Positions 18,791 through 27,082 are shown, counted from the stretch's first letter. The stretch: 64,000 nt of DNA from UBA7803 sp041686955 (GCA_041686955.1 JAWLCV010000005.1:1-64000), one strand, 5' to 3'. Notes: generated from the letters alone by a model not told the origin. Translations and numbers: made by a program.

Positions 18791-18818
18791 ATTTTAGAGA
18801 TCTAATCAAATTTATCAA
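18791..18818 (-). promoter_or_regulatory. Probable sigma-70 promoter of ectABC-ask
   Basis: On the minus strand, TTGATA (18818-18813) and TAAAAT (18796-18791) are 16 bases apart, in an AT-rich island unlike the surrounding GC-rich DNA and 19 bases upstream of the ectA ATG. Both boxes differ from consensus at one or two positions. Confidence 0.6.
18794..18805. promoter_or_regulatory. Candidate EctR operator
   Basis: TTAGA-GA-TCTAA, a perfect inverted repeat with a 2-base centre, overlaps the proposed -10 box of the ectA promoter. MarR-type EctR proteins are known to repress ect operons from sites overlapping the -10 region, which fits this position, but the sequence match to a known EctR site was not tested. 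Confidence 0.4.
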
Positions 18819-18863
18819 ACGACCCGGATCACCCTCGCCGCGTCGGACGATTCAGGAGCCCCC

Positions 18864-19478
18864 TTGACCTCGCGAAGCGTCTCGCCACCCCAGGCCCATG
18901 CTAAACTCGTGCCTCCCGCCGACGCCGGCCGCAACGGCGCGTCGGCCTGCGATTCCGGTGCACGGACGGAAGGCGAGAGTCACGGGAGCACGCTGAGGTT
19001 GGCTGCCAAAGAAGACGTTCTGATCGCGATCCGTAAGATCATCCGGGCGACGGACATTCATTCCCGGCGGCTCACCAAGACGGTGGGCCTGACAGCGCCC
19101 CAGCTCCTGGTGCTGCAGGCCATCCGCGACCTGGGCGCCGTCGCCATCTCCCGTCTCTCCAGCGAGGTGAGCCTGTCCCAGGCAACGGTCACCACCATCA
19201 TCGACCGGCTCGAGAAGCGCGGCTACGTGGCCCGCAGCCGCAGTGCCCAGGACAAGCGGGTGGTGCACGCCCTGCTCACCGACGCCGGCCGTGAAGCCGT
19301 GGAACGCGCGCCTACCCCCCTCCAGGAATCGTTCAGCGTGCGCTTCGAGCAGTTGCCCGAGCGGGAGCAGCTCACCATTCTCGCCGCGTTGCGGCAGGTG
19401 GCGGCCATGATGGGGGCGGAGGAGCTCGACGCCTCGCCGTTCCTGGAGGTGGGAGACCTGACCCGCTACGACGAGTAG
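18864..19478 (+). CDS. ectR: MarR-family regulator, EctR-like
   Basis: Up to 204 residues from TTG 18864 (AGGAG 5 bases upstream). The conserved part begins near KEDVLIAIRKIIRATDIHSRRL (about residue 48) and holds a winged HTH with LTAPQLLVLQAI, LSLSQATVTTIIDRLEKRGYV-type helices and the RSRSAQDKRVVHALLTDAGR wing. EctR-type MarR proteins repress divergent ect operons at low salt; location and sequence fit. The first about 45 residues look unconserved, so TTG 18999 (with GGGAG upstream, 159 residues) is a serious alternative start. Confidence 0.82.
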   Translation: MTSRSVSPPQAHAKLVPPADAGRNGASACDSGARTEGESHGSTLRLAAKEDVLIAIRKIIRATDIHSRRLTKTVGLTAPQLLVLQAIRDLGAVAISRLSSEVSLSQATVTTIIDRLEKRGYVARSRSAQDKRVVHALLTDAGREAVERAPTPLQESFSVRFEQLPEREQLTILAALRQVAAMMGAEELDASPFLEVGDLTRYDE

Positions 19479-19491
19479 CGCTACCCGACCG

Positions 19492-20475
19492 CTACCCGGC
19501 CTCTCGCGCCTGCCGGATGAGCTCGGCGACGTAGTCGCAGTCGAAGCTTCCGACCGCACGGCCCTCCTTCACCATGCGCCGGGCCAGGGCCTGACACACG
19601 GCGTTGGCGGGCGTGGGGACGCCGTGCAACCGCCCGAGCAGCACCACCTCGCCGTTCAGATAGTCCGTCTCGATGTTGCCGGTCCCCCGGGCCAGGCTCT
19701 GCCAGGAGGAGCCGCCCAGCCGCGGATACCCGGGAACGTCCGCCAGCTCGTAGGTGCCCTGGTGGCGCGCCCGGACCTCGTCGACGGGGGCGCAGTCGAT
19801 GCCCGCCGCCTGGTAGCAGGCCAGCGCCTCGTGCTTGAGCTGCCGCGAGATCTCCCGCGCGCCGGGTCCCATGCCGGTGGCCGCCTGCAGCGCGTTGTTC
19901 AGGTTCATGAGCAGCTTGGCGTACTTCAAGCGCATCACCTCGGGATCCGGCCGCGCGCTGAACCCGGCCCGCTCCAACGCCGCCGTGACGGCGCTGCAGG
20001 TCTCGTCCGTGCCGACGGGATACCGGCCGGTATCGAGGATGCCGCCCCGGCCGGCAGCATGGCTGACCACCACCCCGGGCTCGAGGTGCATGGCCGGCAG
20101 ATGCACCAGGGTCGCGTACACCCGGCGAAACCGCCGCAGGGCCATGCGCTCGTTCGCCACCCCGTTCTGCACGCAGACGACGGCCGGCTCCGCCGCGGTC
20201 ACGGCCAGCAGGTCCTCGAGCGCGCCGGTGGTGTGCTGCGACTTCATGCACAGCATCACCACGTCATCGGCGCGGATCTCGAGCGCCCGGGGATGCTCCA
20301 CCACGGGTACGCGAACGGTGAACGAGCCCTCCGGGGTCAGGAGTCGCAGGCCCTCGGCTTCCATCGCCCGGCGGTGATCGCCGCGGGCGATGAGCACCAC
20401 GTCGAAGCCCTGCTGAAAGAGCCGGGCGCCGATGGTGCCGCCGATGGCGCCCGCGCCGTAGATGATGAACCGCAT
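19492..20475 (-). CDS. 2-dehydropantoate 2-reductase family oxidoreductase (ApbA/PanE)
   Basis: 327 residues. N-terminal Rossmann fold with GAGAIGG (about 7-13) and LIARGDH, the VMLCMKSQHT segment after the fourth strand, VQNGVANE, and the C-terminal helical domain with LKYAKLLMNLNNAL that carries the catalytic lysine. Ketopantoate reductases use NADPH to make pantoate for coenzyme A, but many paralogues act on other 2-oxo acids; the unusual DVPGYPRLGGSSWQSLARG insert near the active site argues for caution. It is convergent with ectR and divergent from the next gene. Confidence 0.82.
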   Translation of the reverse strand: MRFIIYGAGAIGGTIGARLFQQGFDVVLIARGDHRRAMEAEGLRLLTPEGSFTVRVPVVEHPRALEIRADDVVMLCMKSQHTTGALEDLLAVTAAEPAVVCVQNGVANERMALRRFRRVYATLVHLPAMHLEPGVVVSHAAGRGGILDTGRYPVGTDETCSAVTAALERAGFSARPDPEVMRLKYAKLLMNLNNALQAATGMGPGAREISRQLKHEALACYQAAGIDCAPVDEVRARHQGTYELADVPGYPRLGGSSWQSLARGTGNIETDYLNGEVVLLGRLHGVPTPANAVCQALARRMVKEGRAVGSFDCDYVAELIRQAREAG

Positions 20476-20595
20476 AGTCGCTCCCGGATGCAGTACACTC
20501 GGAATAGGCCAGTCTCTGGACTAACGGGGAGAGGAGACCTGCTCGATGCTCACGTGCAGTTTACGGCGCCGTAAGCCCGTGGTCAGCCGGAGCGG

Positions 20596-21129
20596 TTGGC
20601 GGTGAGCGATGAGAGCTCGCGCACGGCACCCGCCCGGCGCGCAGCGTATGGTGCGCGCTCGGAGGTGGAGCAGCTACAGGACGTGCCCGGCGCATACCAC
20701 ATCAATACGGACGATGGGCTCATCACGGTTCAGGTGGAAGGCCGGGTCGACGCCGCCGACCTGACCCGGCTCGGCCGCTCGCTGCTCGCCGACAGTGACT
20801 ACGATCCCGAGTTTCCCCAGCTCATCGATCTGCGCGGCCTGCGGCCGGACCCGCGCGGCGACCTGGAGACGCTCACCCGTTTCGTTCATCAGGACTACCG
20901 CCGCCGGGTGGGCGGCAGCGTGGCGGTGGTGATTGACGAGCACCTGGAGTCCAGGCACTGCGCCGACATCTTCCTGCTCACCTGCGCGATTCACGAGGCG
21001 GAGCTATTCGCCGAGTACGATCAGGCGCTCAAGTGGCTCATGCGCCGGGCGTTCGCCGGCGGGACCGCGGCCGGCTCAGCCGAGGAGCACGATGCCGCCG
21101 ACCATGATCCCGATCAGGCCCCAGAATAG
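20596..21129 (+). CDS. SpoIIAA/STAS-like protein, uncharacterised
   Basis: 177 residues, start TTG 20596 or GTG 20602 after GGAGCGG. The middle (about 35-150) has the alternating strand-helix pattern of SpoIIAA-like domains: ITVQVEGRVDAADLTRLGRSLL, FPQLIDLRGLRPD, VAVVIDEHLESRHCADIFLL, FAEYDQALKWLMR. Such domains occur in Gram-negative proteins of unknown function, sometimes membrane-associated. No catalytic residues are evident. The acidic C-terminus (HDAADHDPDQAPE) overlaps the 3' end of an opposing small gene. Confidence 0.6.
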   Translation: MAVSDESSRTAPARRAAYGARSEVEQLQDVPGAYHINTDDGLITVQVEGRVDAADLTRLGRSLLADSDYDPEFPQLIDLRGLRPDPRGDLETLTRFVHQDYRRRVGGSVAVVIDEHLESRHCADIFLLTCAIHEAELFAEYDQALKWLMRRAFAGGTAAGSAEEHDAADHDPDQAPE

Positions 21130-21216
21130 GTAGGGGCCGAAGTAGGCGATGACGCGCGCCGCGGCGTCGTCGGATTCGCTGCAGGTGGCGATGCCGGGTT
21201 CTTTGTGCCCGTTCAT
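21076..21216 (-). CDS. Small single-pass membrane protein (46 aa)
   Basis: A 46-residue open frame on the minus strand. ATG 21216 is preceded by GAGGAA with 7-base spacing. The protein has a polar N-terminus (MNGHKEPGIATCSESDD) and one hydrophobic helix (about 24-46, FGPYLFWGLIGIMVGGIVLLG), ending right after the helix. The good ribosome-binding site and clean membrane helix support a real gene, though it overlaps 54 bases of the STAS-like gene's 3' end. Family not recognised. Confidence 0.55.
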   Translation of the reverse strand: MNGHKEPGIATCSESDDAAARVIAYFGPYLFWGLIGIMVGGIVLLG

Positions 21217-21261
21217 GGACGTCTTCCTCGTGTGAGCTGCCTATGGCGGTGCCGTCCCTGG

Positions 21262-21346
21262 GCCCTGGTCCGGAGGTGATTTCCTGCACACCCTCGGTGT
21301 GAACGCCGTCACACTTTCATTTCTACGCCCTCGGCAGGACCAGGGC
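21262..21346. repeat. Nested inverted repeats in an intergenic region
   Basis: Perfect 10-bp arms GCCCTGGTCC (21262-21271) and GGACCAGGGC (21337-21346) enclose 65 bases that contain a second perfect hairpin, CACACC-CTC-GGTGTG (21287-21301). The 208-bp gap between two minus-strand genes holds nothing else recognisable. It could be a structured leader or 3' element. Confidence 0.5.
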
Positions 21347-21424
21347 AATGAAGATCCGTAGCCGCATTGTGCGGAGATGTAATCCCCGGGCACGCTGACG
21401 TGCTCCGATCCCGGCTCCACCGCT

Positions 21425-21931
21425 TCAGCGAGCGCCCGACGCGCCGCTCAAGTACCCCTGGGTGATGCGGGGCAACTCGGCGCGGAACCAGTCCGCCATG
21501 TCCCGCTCCTCGTCCCGCATGCGGGCACACCCCTCGGCGATCCGCGGCTCGCCGTACTCCCGCGCCGCCACGGCCAGGGTTTCGAACGACGCCGCCTCGA
21601 ACTCCGCGAAGGCCTCGTCGGCGATGCAGTACTTCACCAGCTCGTCGGGCGCCGCGGCGGTGGTCCAGCCCTGCAGGTTGGACATCATCTGCGACACCGC
21701 GTCCCGGGTGGCGGAGGTATCGCTGCCCAGTTCATGCAGGTACGTCTCGATCTCGGCAATCTGCTGACGCGAATGAGCCACGTGATCCTCGAGCCGCCGC
21801 TGAACGTCGGGAAATCCCTCGAATCGCGCCACCTGGCGCTCGAGGTTCTCGGTCCGCGCCGACTTCATGGCATGGGCGTCCTTCAGCCAGTGCTCCAGGG
21901 TGCGTTTCTTGTCTGCGGCTGCCACTGTCAT
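21425..21931 (-). CDS. DUF892/YciF-like ferritin-fold protein
   Basis: 168 residues, all-helical with the pattern of DUF892 (YciF) proteins: LEHWLKDAHAMKSARTENLERQ, HVAHSRQQIAEIETYLHELGSDTS, EFEAASFETLAVAAREYG and ARMRDEERDMADWFRAELPRIT. Glu/His residues in these helices resemble a ferritin-like di-metal site. Relatives are stress-induced and of unknown function. GGAGG lies only 3 bases before ATG 21931; GTG 21925 (two codons in) has better spacing and may be the true start. Confidence 0.75.
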   Translation of the reverse strand: MTVAAADKKRTLEHWLKDAHAMKSARTENLERQVARFEGFPDVQRRLEDHVAHSRQQIAEIETYLHELGSDTSATRDAVSQMMSNLQGWTTAAAPDELVKYCIADEAFAEFEAASFETLAVAAREYGEPRIAEGCARMRDEERDMADWFRAELPRITQGYLSGASGAR

Positions 21932-21999
21932 TCACCTCCGTGTTGGATGGCGGCGAAGACGCAACTTCTGCGCCACGGCGCTCGCGGTCGCGCGGCGGT

Positions 22000-22383
22000 T
22001 CAGCGCCGGCGCGAGGTCAGCGACAGGGCCGCCGCCAGGTCCACCAGCATCACCCCGACCACGGCCGCCGTGGCCAGAGCCAGCCGGTTCCGATCCACCC
22101 GGCTGGTGGCAGCCGCTGCGCCGAGGGAGCCCAGATCCAGGGCGTCTCCGGCCACCCGCCCCCACAACCAGGGAGTCGGGTCCCGCGCCAGGAGGAGGCC
22201 CACGCCGGCGGCGATTTCCCGGGCGCCGTAGGCGCGCACGGTGCGGTCGTAGCGCCGAGTGCCGATCATTCGCGAAAGAGCGCCCGGGGCGATCAGCTCC
22301 GCCGCTCCGAGCGCGATGCTGAACCAGCCCAGCCCGCGCGCGAGTTGTACCGTGGTTCCGTAGTCCATTGTCTGCATGGACAT
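22000..22383 (-). CDS. Small membrane protein, uncharacterised
   Basis: 127 residues; GGAGG 9 bases before ATG 22383. Three or four hydrophobic segments: GLGWFSIALGAAELIAPGAL (about 17-36), REIAAGVGLLLA (about 55-66), VAGDALDLGSLGAAAA, and ALATAAVVGVMLVDLAAAL near the end. Similar sequences occur as the N-terminal membrane part of cyclase/dehydrase-type proteins. It lies next to the DUF892 gene on the same strand, suggesting a stress-related pair, by inference. Confidence 0.65.
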   Translation of the reverse strand: MSMQTMDYGTTVQLARGLGWFSIALGAAELIAPGALSRMIGTRRYDRTVRAYGAREIAAGVGLLLARDPTPWLWGRVAGDALDLGSLGAAAATSRVDRNRLALATAAVVGVMLVDLAAALSLTSRRR

Positions 22384-22459
22384 CGGCTGTTACCTCCAGA
22401 TGACGTCGTCCGGGGCGTCGGGCAAGCAGGTTTCGAGCCGGAGGCTACCGATGCACCGC

Positions 22460-23479
22460 CTACAGCCGCTCGAACCGCCAGGTCAGCTCCACCTCGGCGC
22501 TGCCGGAATAATCGCCCACCGGAAACGCCCCGCTCTGGTCCCGGGTGAGGGTGATGGTGGTGTCGCGTCGGCCGCTCAGGGGCGCCTTGCGCAGCTCGGC
22601 CTGCATCCACTCGGCGATATCGCCCTGCAGGGTCATGGGCATTTCGCGAGTTTCCGTGGGCCGGCCCCGGTATTGCCGCACCTCCGTGCCCGGAGCGTCG
22701 AGCGCCGACAGGCCGTCGGTGTAGAACGTGTCCGTCTTCACGTCCACCACCACGCCCCCCAGGAAGCAGACGAACTGGCGCATGTCCGCGTCCGCGCGGT
22801 GATCCGCCGTACGGGTCACGGAGTACGGCACCAGGCCCTGGATGTCCGAGTAGGCGCCGGTGACCTTACGATCGATCGTGATCCGGGCGTCGCTCTCGCA
22901 GCCGTAGTACGGGTAGTACTCCAGATAGCGGAGATCCGGCTCGGCGTCCTCACCGTCCTCCCAGGCTCCGGCCGCCGGGGTCGGCGCCGCGTATCCCTGC
23001 CCCTGCATGGCCATGGTCTGAGCCGACAGCTCCTGAGCCAGCTTCATCAGGCAGGCCATGTCCTCCTGGCACGCCTCCTGGCCCGCCAGGGCCCGGGCCT
23101 CGAGCTCCTCGGGCGACACCGCCGCAACGGCGGGCGCCGGCGCAGCGGCGGGCGGCGGCTGCGTGGCCTGGATCCGCTGCTGCAGAGCGGTTCCGCGATC
23201 GACCGCCTGCGCCAAGGACTCCGGGTCCTTCATGTTGACCTCGTTGAGATCGCCTTCGGAGCGCGTGGTGAAGGTGAATCGATAGAAGTCGTGGAACTCG
23301 CCTTCGGCGTAGTCGCCTCCATCCGCGGGCCCGCGCCGCTCGGCGCCGTCGACTCGGAGCTCCACGGTGAGCCGCGCCAGCTCTTCTGCGGCCCAGGCCG
23401 GCACCGCGACGGCGGTCCACAGCCATCCCATGGCGCCAGCCGCAGCCAGCGCCTTCCCCAGGGTCATAGTGGTCTTCAT
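22460..23479 (-). CDS. Secreted protein of unknown function
   Basis: 339 residues from ATG 23479. Signal peptide about 1-30 (AWA-AEE). A mature part begins with strands (LARLTVELRVDGAERR), then a Pro/Ala-rich and Gln-rich helical stretch (about 100-165) with cysteines in QEACQEDMACLMKLAQEL, and ends in a strand-rich region (QGLVPYSVTRTADH, DTTITLTRDQSGAF, SAEVELTWRFERL). I do not recognise a family. It is divergent from the sigma-54 efflux operon and could share its control region. Confidence 0.65.
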   Translation of the reverse strand: MKTTMTLGKALAAAGAMGWLWTAVAVPAWAAEELARLTVELRVDGAERRGPADGGDYAEGEFHDFYRFTFTTRSEGDLNEVNMKDPESLAQAVDRGTALQQRIQATQPPPAAAPAPAVAAVSPEELEARALAGQEACQEDMACLMKLAQELSAQTMAMQGQGYAAPTPAAGAWEDGEDAEPDLRYLEYYPYYGCESDARITIDRKVTGAYSDIQGLVPYSVTRTADHRADADMRQFVCFLGGVVVDVKTDTFYTDGLSALDAPGTEVRQYRGRPTETREMPMTLQGDIAEWMQAELRKAPLSGRRDTTITLTRDQSGAFPVGDYSGSAEVELTWRFERL

Positions 23480-23607
23480 TGTGTTTCTCTGATTGGATTG
23501 CCCGGCGCCGCAGGAGCTGAGAGCCCAACACCCCCTGCCCTTCGGCGCGGCGAATCCTATGCCCGGACCCGGCCGCGCGCCAGCGCCGCGCGCGACGGGA
23601 CTCCCAA

Positions 23608-23666
23608 CGGACTCGAACAGAAGTGTCCGCCCGGACACCCGCGGACGGTCCGGACACCCCGGACTC
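23608..23666 (+). promoter_or_regulatory. CGGAC-element array, candidate enhancer for the sigma-54 promoter
   Basis: CGGAC occurs at 23608, 23632, 23642, 23651 and 23660, the last four spaced by 9-10 bases (about one helical turn), and the copy at 23632 is part of a perfect palindrome GTGTCCG-CC-CGGACAC (23623-23638). The array ends 35 bases before the -24 element of a sigma-54 promoter. Its regularity suggests binding sites for the NtrC-type regulator encoded at the end of the same operon. Confidence 0.55.
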
Positions 23667-23700
23667 GACATTTTATTCTTTTATTTCAATTGGTTAGCTT

Positions 23701-23716
23701 TGGCACACGCAGTGCA
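23701..23716 (+). promoter_or_regulatory. Sigma-54 promoter of the efflux operon
   Basis: TGGCAC-ACGCA-GTGCA: the invariant GG (23702-23703) and GC (23714-23715) are separated by exactly 10 bases as sigma-54 requires, with one mismatch to TGGCAC-N5-TTGCA. It lies 44 bases before ATG 23760, directly after an AT-rich stretch. Confidence 0.75.
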
Positions 23717-23759
23717 ATACGGCCCCACGAACGCGCTGCGAAACCTTCGAGGCAACCCG

Positions 23760-25028
23760 ATGATCCGCGACACCACCGGCCAGGACCGCCCCATCGGCGC
23801 CGGGCACCCGCGCCACCGCCGCTGGCTTTTGCCCGCGGCCGCGCTGACGGTGCTGATCTCGTTGTCCGCATACGCCACCCGCGGCTGGCTCTCCGGCGAG
23901 CAGTCCGTGGACGCCTCGCGCATCCGCATCGCCACCGTGGAGCGGGGCACCCTGGTACGTGACATCAGCGTCGACGGGCGGGTCACGGCAGCAGACAGCC
24001 CCACCCTGTACGCCGTCGCCCCCGGCACCGTGCACCTCGAGGTAGTTGCCGGGGATGCGGTGAAACAGGGTGACGTGCTGGCGCGGATCGACAGCCCCGA
24101 GCTGGAGAGCCGCCTGGCCCAGGAACAGGCCACCCTGGCGGGCCTGGAGACCGAGGCCGGCCGCGCCGAGCTGGCCGTGCGTCAGGTGGAGGCCTCGGCA
24201 CAGATGCGGGTGGATCAGGCCGAGATCGACCGGCAGACGGCGGCCCGTGAGCTGGAGCGGATGCAGCGGGGCCACGACCTGGGCGTGGTGTCCGAGATCG
24301 ACCTGCTGCGTGCCGAGGACAACCTGCGCAAGGCGGAGATCGCCCGGGCCCATGCGAGCCGGGACGCCAAGCTGCAGGTGGAAGGCGCCGGCTTCGATCT
24401 GCGCACCCGCCGGCAGACCGTGGCGCGCCAGCGTGCCCTGGTCCGGGAGCTGGAGCGCCAGGTCGAGGCCCTCGAGGTGCGGTCGCCGGTGGACGGCCAG
24501 GTGGGCCAGGTGCTGGTGGCCCAGCGCGCCAGCATCGCCGCCAACGAGCCGGTGCTGAGCGTGGTGGACCTCTCCGCGTTCGAGCTGGAGTTCCGGGTGC
24601 CGGAGAGCTTCGCCCGCGATCTGGGCCTGGGCATGCCGGCACAGATTCGCACGCCCCGCGCCGAGCACCCGGGTGAGGTGCGCTCGGTATCGCCCCAGGT
24701 GGTGAACGGCGAGGTGGTGGGGCGTCTGCGCTTCGTCGGCACCCCGCCCGAAGGGCTCCGCCAGAACCAGCGTCTGTCCGCGCGCATCCTTCTCGACGAG
24801 CGCACCGACGTCCTGATGGTGGAGCGCGGACCGTTTCTCGAGGCCGGCGGCGGTCGCGTCGCCTACCTGGTACGCGACGGCGTGGCCGAGCGCCGACCCC
24901 TGCAAACCGGCGTGACGAGCTTGAACGCCGTGGAAATCCTCTCCGGGGCGAACGCGGGCGACCGCATCGTCGTCTCCGGCACGGCCGCCTTCGGCGACGC
25001 CCCCCGGGTGCGCCTGGCCGGCCTCTAG
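23760..25028 (+). CDS. HlyD/MacA-type periplasmic adaptor of an efflux system
   Basis: 422 residues from ATG 23760 (GAGG at 23749-23752). One N-terminal membrane anchor (about 22-42), a biotinyl-lipoyl half-motif GTVHLEVVAGDAVKQGDVLARID, a long alpha-helical hairpin (about 118-235), the second lipoyl half EVRSPVDGQVGQVLVAQRAS, and a beta-barrel plus membrane-proximal domain. Adaptors of this kind bridge an inner-membrane ABC transporter to an outer-membrane channel. First gene of a five-gene-plus regulator operon (adaptor, ATPase, permease, permease, regulator, kinase). Confidence 0.9.
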   Translation: MIRDTTGQDRPIGAGHPRHRRWLLPAAALTVLISLSAYATRGWLSGEQSVDASRIRIATVERGTLVRDISVDGRVTAADSPTLYAVAPGTVHLEVVAGDAVKQGDVLARIDSPELESRLAQEQATLAGLETEAGRAELAVRQVEASAQMRVDQAEIDRQTAARELERMQRGHDLGVVSEIDLLRAEDNLRKAEIARAHASRDAKLQVEGAGFDLRTRRQTVARQRALVRELERQVEALEVRSPVDGQVGQVLVAQRASIAANEPVLSVVDLSAFELEFRVPESFARDLGLGMPAQIRTPRAEHPGEVRSVSPQVVNGEVVGRLRFVGTPPEGLRQNQRLSARILLDERTDVLMVERGPFLEAGGGRVAYLVRDGVAERRPLQTGVTSLNAVEILSGANAGDRIVVSGTAAFGDAPRVRLAGL

Positions 25029-25048
25029 ATCAACCAAGGAGCAACCCG

Positions 25049-25762
25049 ATGCTGCAGATGCAGAACGTCTCGAAGGTCTACCGCACCGAGCTGGTGGAGA
25101 CCCACGCCCTTCGCCAGTTCGAAATTCACGTGCGGGAAGGGGAGTTCGTCGCCGTCACCGGACCCTCCGGCTCCGGCAAGACCACGTTTCTCAACATCGC
25201 CGGGCTGCTCGAGGAGCTGAGCGGCGGCTCCTACCTGCTCGACGGGGTGCGGGCGGAGACGCTGAACGACGATCAGCGCTCCCGCCTGCGCAACGAGAAG
25301 ATCGGCTTCATCTTCCAGGGCTTCAACCTGATCCCCGATCTCAACCTTTTCGACAACGTGGACGTGCCCCTGCGCTATCGCGGCCTGCCCCGCGCGGACC
25401 GCAAGGCGCGCATCGAAGCCGCCCTGGAGCAGGTGGGGCTGGCTTCGCGCATGAAGCACTACCCGGCGGAGCTGTCCGGCGGCCAGCAGCAGCGGGCCGC
25501 CATCGCCCGGGCGCTGGCCGGCGAGCCGCGGCTGCTGCTGGCGGACGAGCCCACGGGCAACCTGGATTCCCACATGGCCCGCGAGGTCATGGAGCTGCTG
25601 GAACGGCTGAACGCCGACGGCGCCACCATCGTGATGGTGACCCACGACCCCGAGCTCGCCGCCCGGGCGCAGCGCAACGTCCACATCGTCGACGGTCAGG
25701 CCAGCGAGCTGGAAGCCGTCACCGTGCCCCTTCGCACCCGCAGCCACGCCGGGGACGCCTGA
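25049..25762 (+). CDS. ABC transporter ATP-binding protein, MacB/LolD type
   Basis: 237 residues. Walker A GPSGSGKT (38-45), Q-loop in GFIFQGFNLIPDL, signature LSGGQQQR, Walker B LLLADEPTGNLD and H-loop VTHD are all intact. The NLIPDL Q-loop region and SGGSYLLDG segment are typical of the MacB/LolD/FtsE branch that powers FtsX-type permeases without moving solute through the ATPase itself. 20 bases after the adaptor stop and 10 bases before the first permease ATG. Confidence 0.93.
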   Translation: MLQMQNVSKVYRTELVETHALRQFEIHVREGEFVAVTGPSGSGKTTFLNIAGLLEELSGGSYLLDGVRAETLNDDQRSRLRNEKIGFIFQGFNLIPDLNLFDNVDVPLRYRGLPRADRKARIEAALEQVGLASRMKHYPAELSGGQQQRAAIARALAGEPRLLLADEPTGNLDSHMAREVMELLERLNADGATIVMVTHDPELAARAQRNVHIVDGQASELEAVTVPLRTRSHAGDA

Positions 25763-25772
25763 GGTGACCGCC

Positions 25773-27074
25773 ATGCTCAGTTACTATTTCGACCTCGCCT
25801 TTCGCAGCTTCCGCCAAAACAAGGTACTCACGGCGCTCATGGTGCTGGCCATCGCGCTGGGAATCGGCGCCAGCATGACCACCCTGACGGTGTTCTACGT
25901 GCTTTCCGGCGATCCCATCCCGAACAAGAGCGGCCGCCTGTACCACCCCCAGCTCGACGCCGAGAGCATGTCCGGCTACGTCCCCGGCGAGGAGCCCGCG
26001 GAGCAGCTCACCCGCTTCGACGCCGAGGCGCTCGTCCGGAGCGGGCGGGCCGACCGCCAGGCACTGATGGCCAGCGGAGCCGCGGCGGTGGACCCCGAAG
26101 ACAGCCGGCTGAAACCTTTCTACGTCGACGCCCGTTACACGACTGCCGACTTCTTTCCCATGTTCGATCTGAGCTTCCGCTACGGCCGCGGCTGGAGCGC
26201 GAGCGAAGACGAAGCCCGGGCTCGGGTGGCCGTCATCTCCAGGGAGCTCAACGACAAGCTCTTCGACGGCGCCGACAGCACCGGCCGCACGGTGCGCCTG
26301 GACGACCACGAGTTCCGGGTGGTGGGCGTTCTGGAGCGGTGGCGGCCGGTCCCCCGGTTCTACGACCTGAACAGCGAGCGGTACGGCGAAGTCGAGCAGG
26401 TGTTCGTGCCGTTCTCCACCTCGCGCGACCTCCAGCTCAGCCGCAGCGGCAGCATGAGCTGCTGGGACGACGCCGGTGGCGACGAAACGGGCCTCAATGC
26501 CCCCTGCGTCTGGATGCAGCTCTGGGTGGAGCTCGATTCACCCGAGAAGGCTGCCGGGTACCGGGCCTTCCTCGAGAACTACTCCGAGGAGCAGCGGGCC
26601 GCCGGGCGCTTCGAGCGGCCCACCAACGTGCGCCTGCGCAACGTGATGGAATGGCTCGACTACGCGCGGGTGGTTCCCGGCGACGTGCGCCTGCAGCTCT
26701 GGCTGGCACTCGGCTTCCTGCTGGTGTGTCTGTTGAACACGGTGGGGTTGCTGCTGGCCAAGTTCCTGCGCCGGTCCGGTGAGGTCGGGGTCCGGCGGGC
26801 GCTCGGCGCCTCGCGCCGGCAGATCCTGTCTCAGTTCCTGGTGGAAGCCGGCGTGATCGGCTTGGCCGGCGGCGTGCTGGGCCTGGCGCTGGCGCTGCTA
26901 GGCCTGTGGGCCGTGCGCCAGCAGCCGGCGGAGTACGCGGACCTCGCTCACCTCGACCCGGTGATGCTGTCCACCACCATCGCCGCTTCCGTGGTCGCCG
27001 GACTCGTCGCCGGGCTGCTGCCCGCCTGGCACGCGTGCCAGATCAGCCCGGCCATGCAGCTCAAATCCCAGTGA
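25773..27074 (+). CDS. FtsX/MacB-family ABC permease 1
   Basis: 433 residues from ATG 25773 (GAGG at 25761-25764, overlapping the previous stop). One N-terminal helix (about 20-42), a large periplasmic MacB-like domain (about 45-290, including the FFPMFDLSFRYGRGW and DDHEFRVVGVLERW strands) and three C-terminal helices with the FtsX motif EVGVRRALGASRRQILSQFL. Pairs with the following permease and the preceding ATPase. Confidence 0.9.
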   Translation: MLSYYFDLAFRSFRQNKVLTALMVLAIALGIGASMTTLTVFYVLSGDPIPNKSGRLYHPQLDAESMSGYVPGEEPAEQLTRFDAEALVRSGRADRQALMASGAAAVDPEDSRLKPFYVDARYTTADFFPMFDLSFRYGRGWSASEDEARARVAVISRELNDKLFDGADSTGRTVRLDDHEFRVVGVLERWRPVPRFYDLNSERYGEVEQVFVPFSTSRDLQLSRSGSMSCWDDAGGDETGLNAPCVWMQLWVELDSPEKAAGYRAFLENYSEEQRAAGRFERPTNVRLRNVMEWLDYARVVPGDVRLQLWLALGFLLVCLLNTVGLLLAKFLRRSGEVGVRRALGASRRQILSQFLVEAGVIGLAGGVLGLALALLGLWAVRQQPAEYADLAHLDPVMLSTTIAASVVAGLVAGLLPAWHACQISPAMQLKSQ

Positions 27075-27082
27075 GGACCCTC

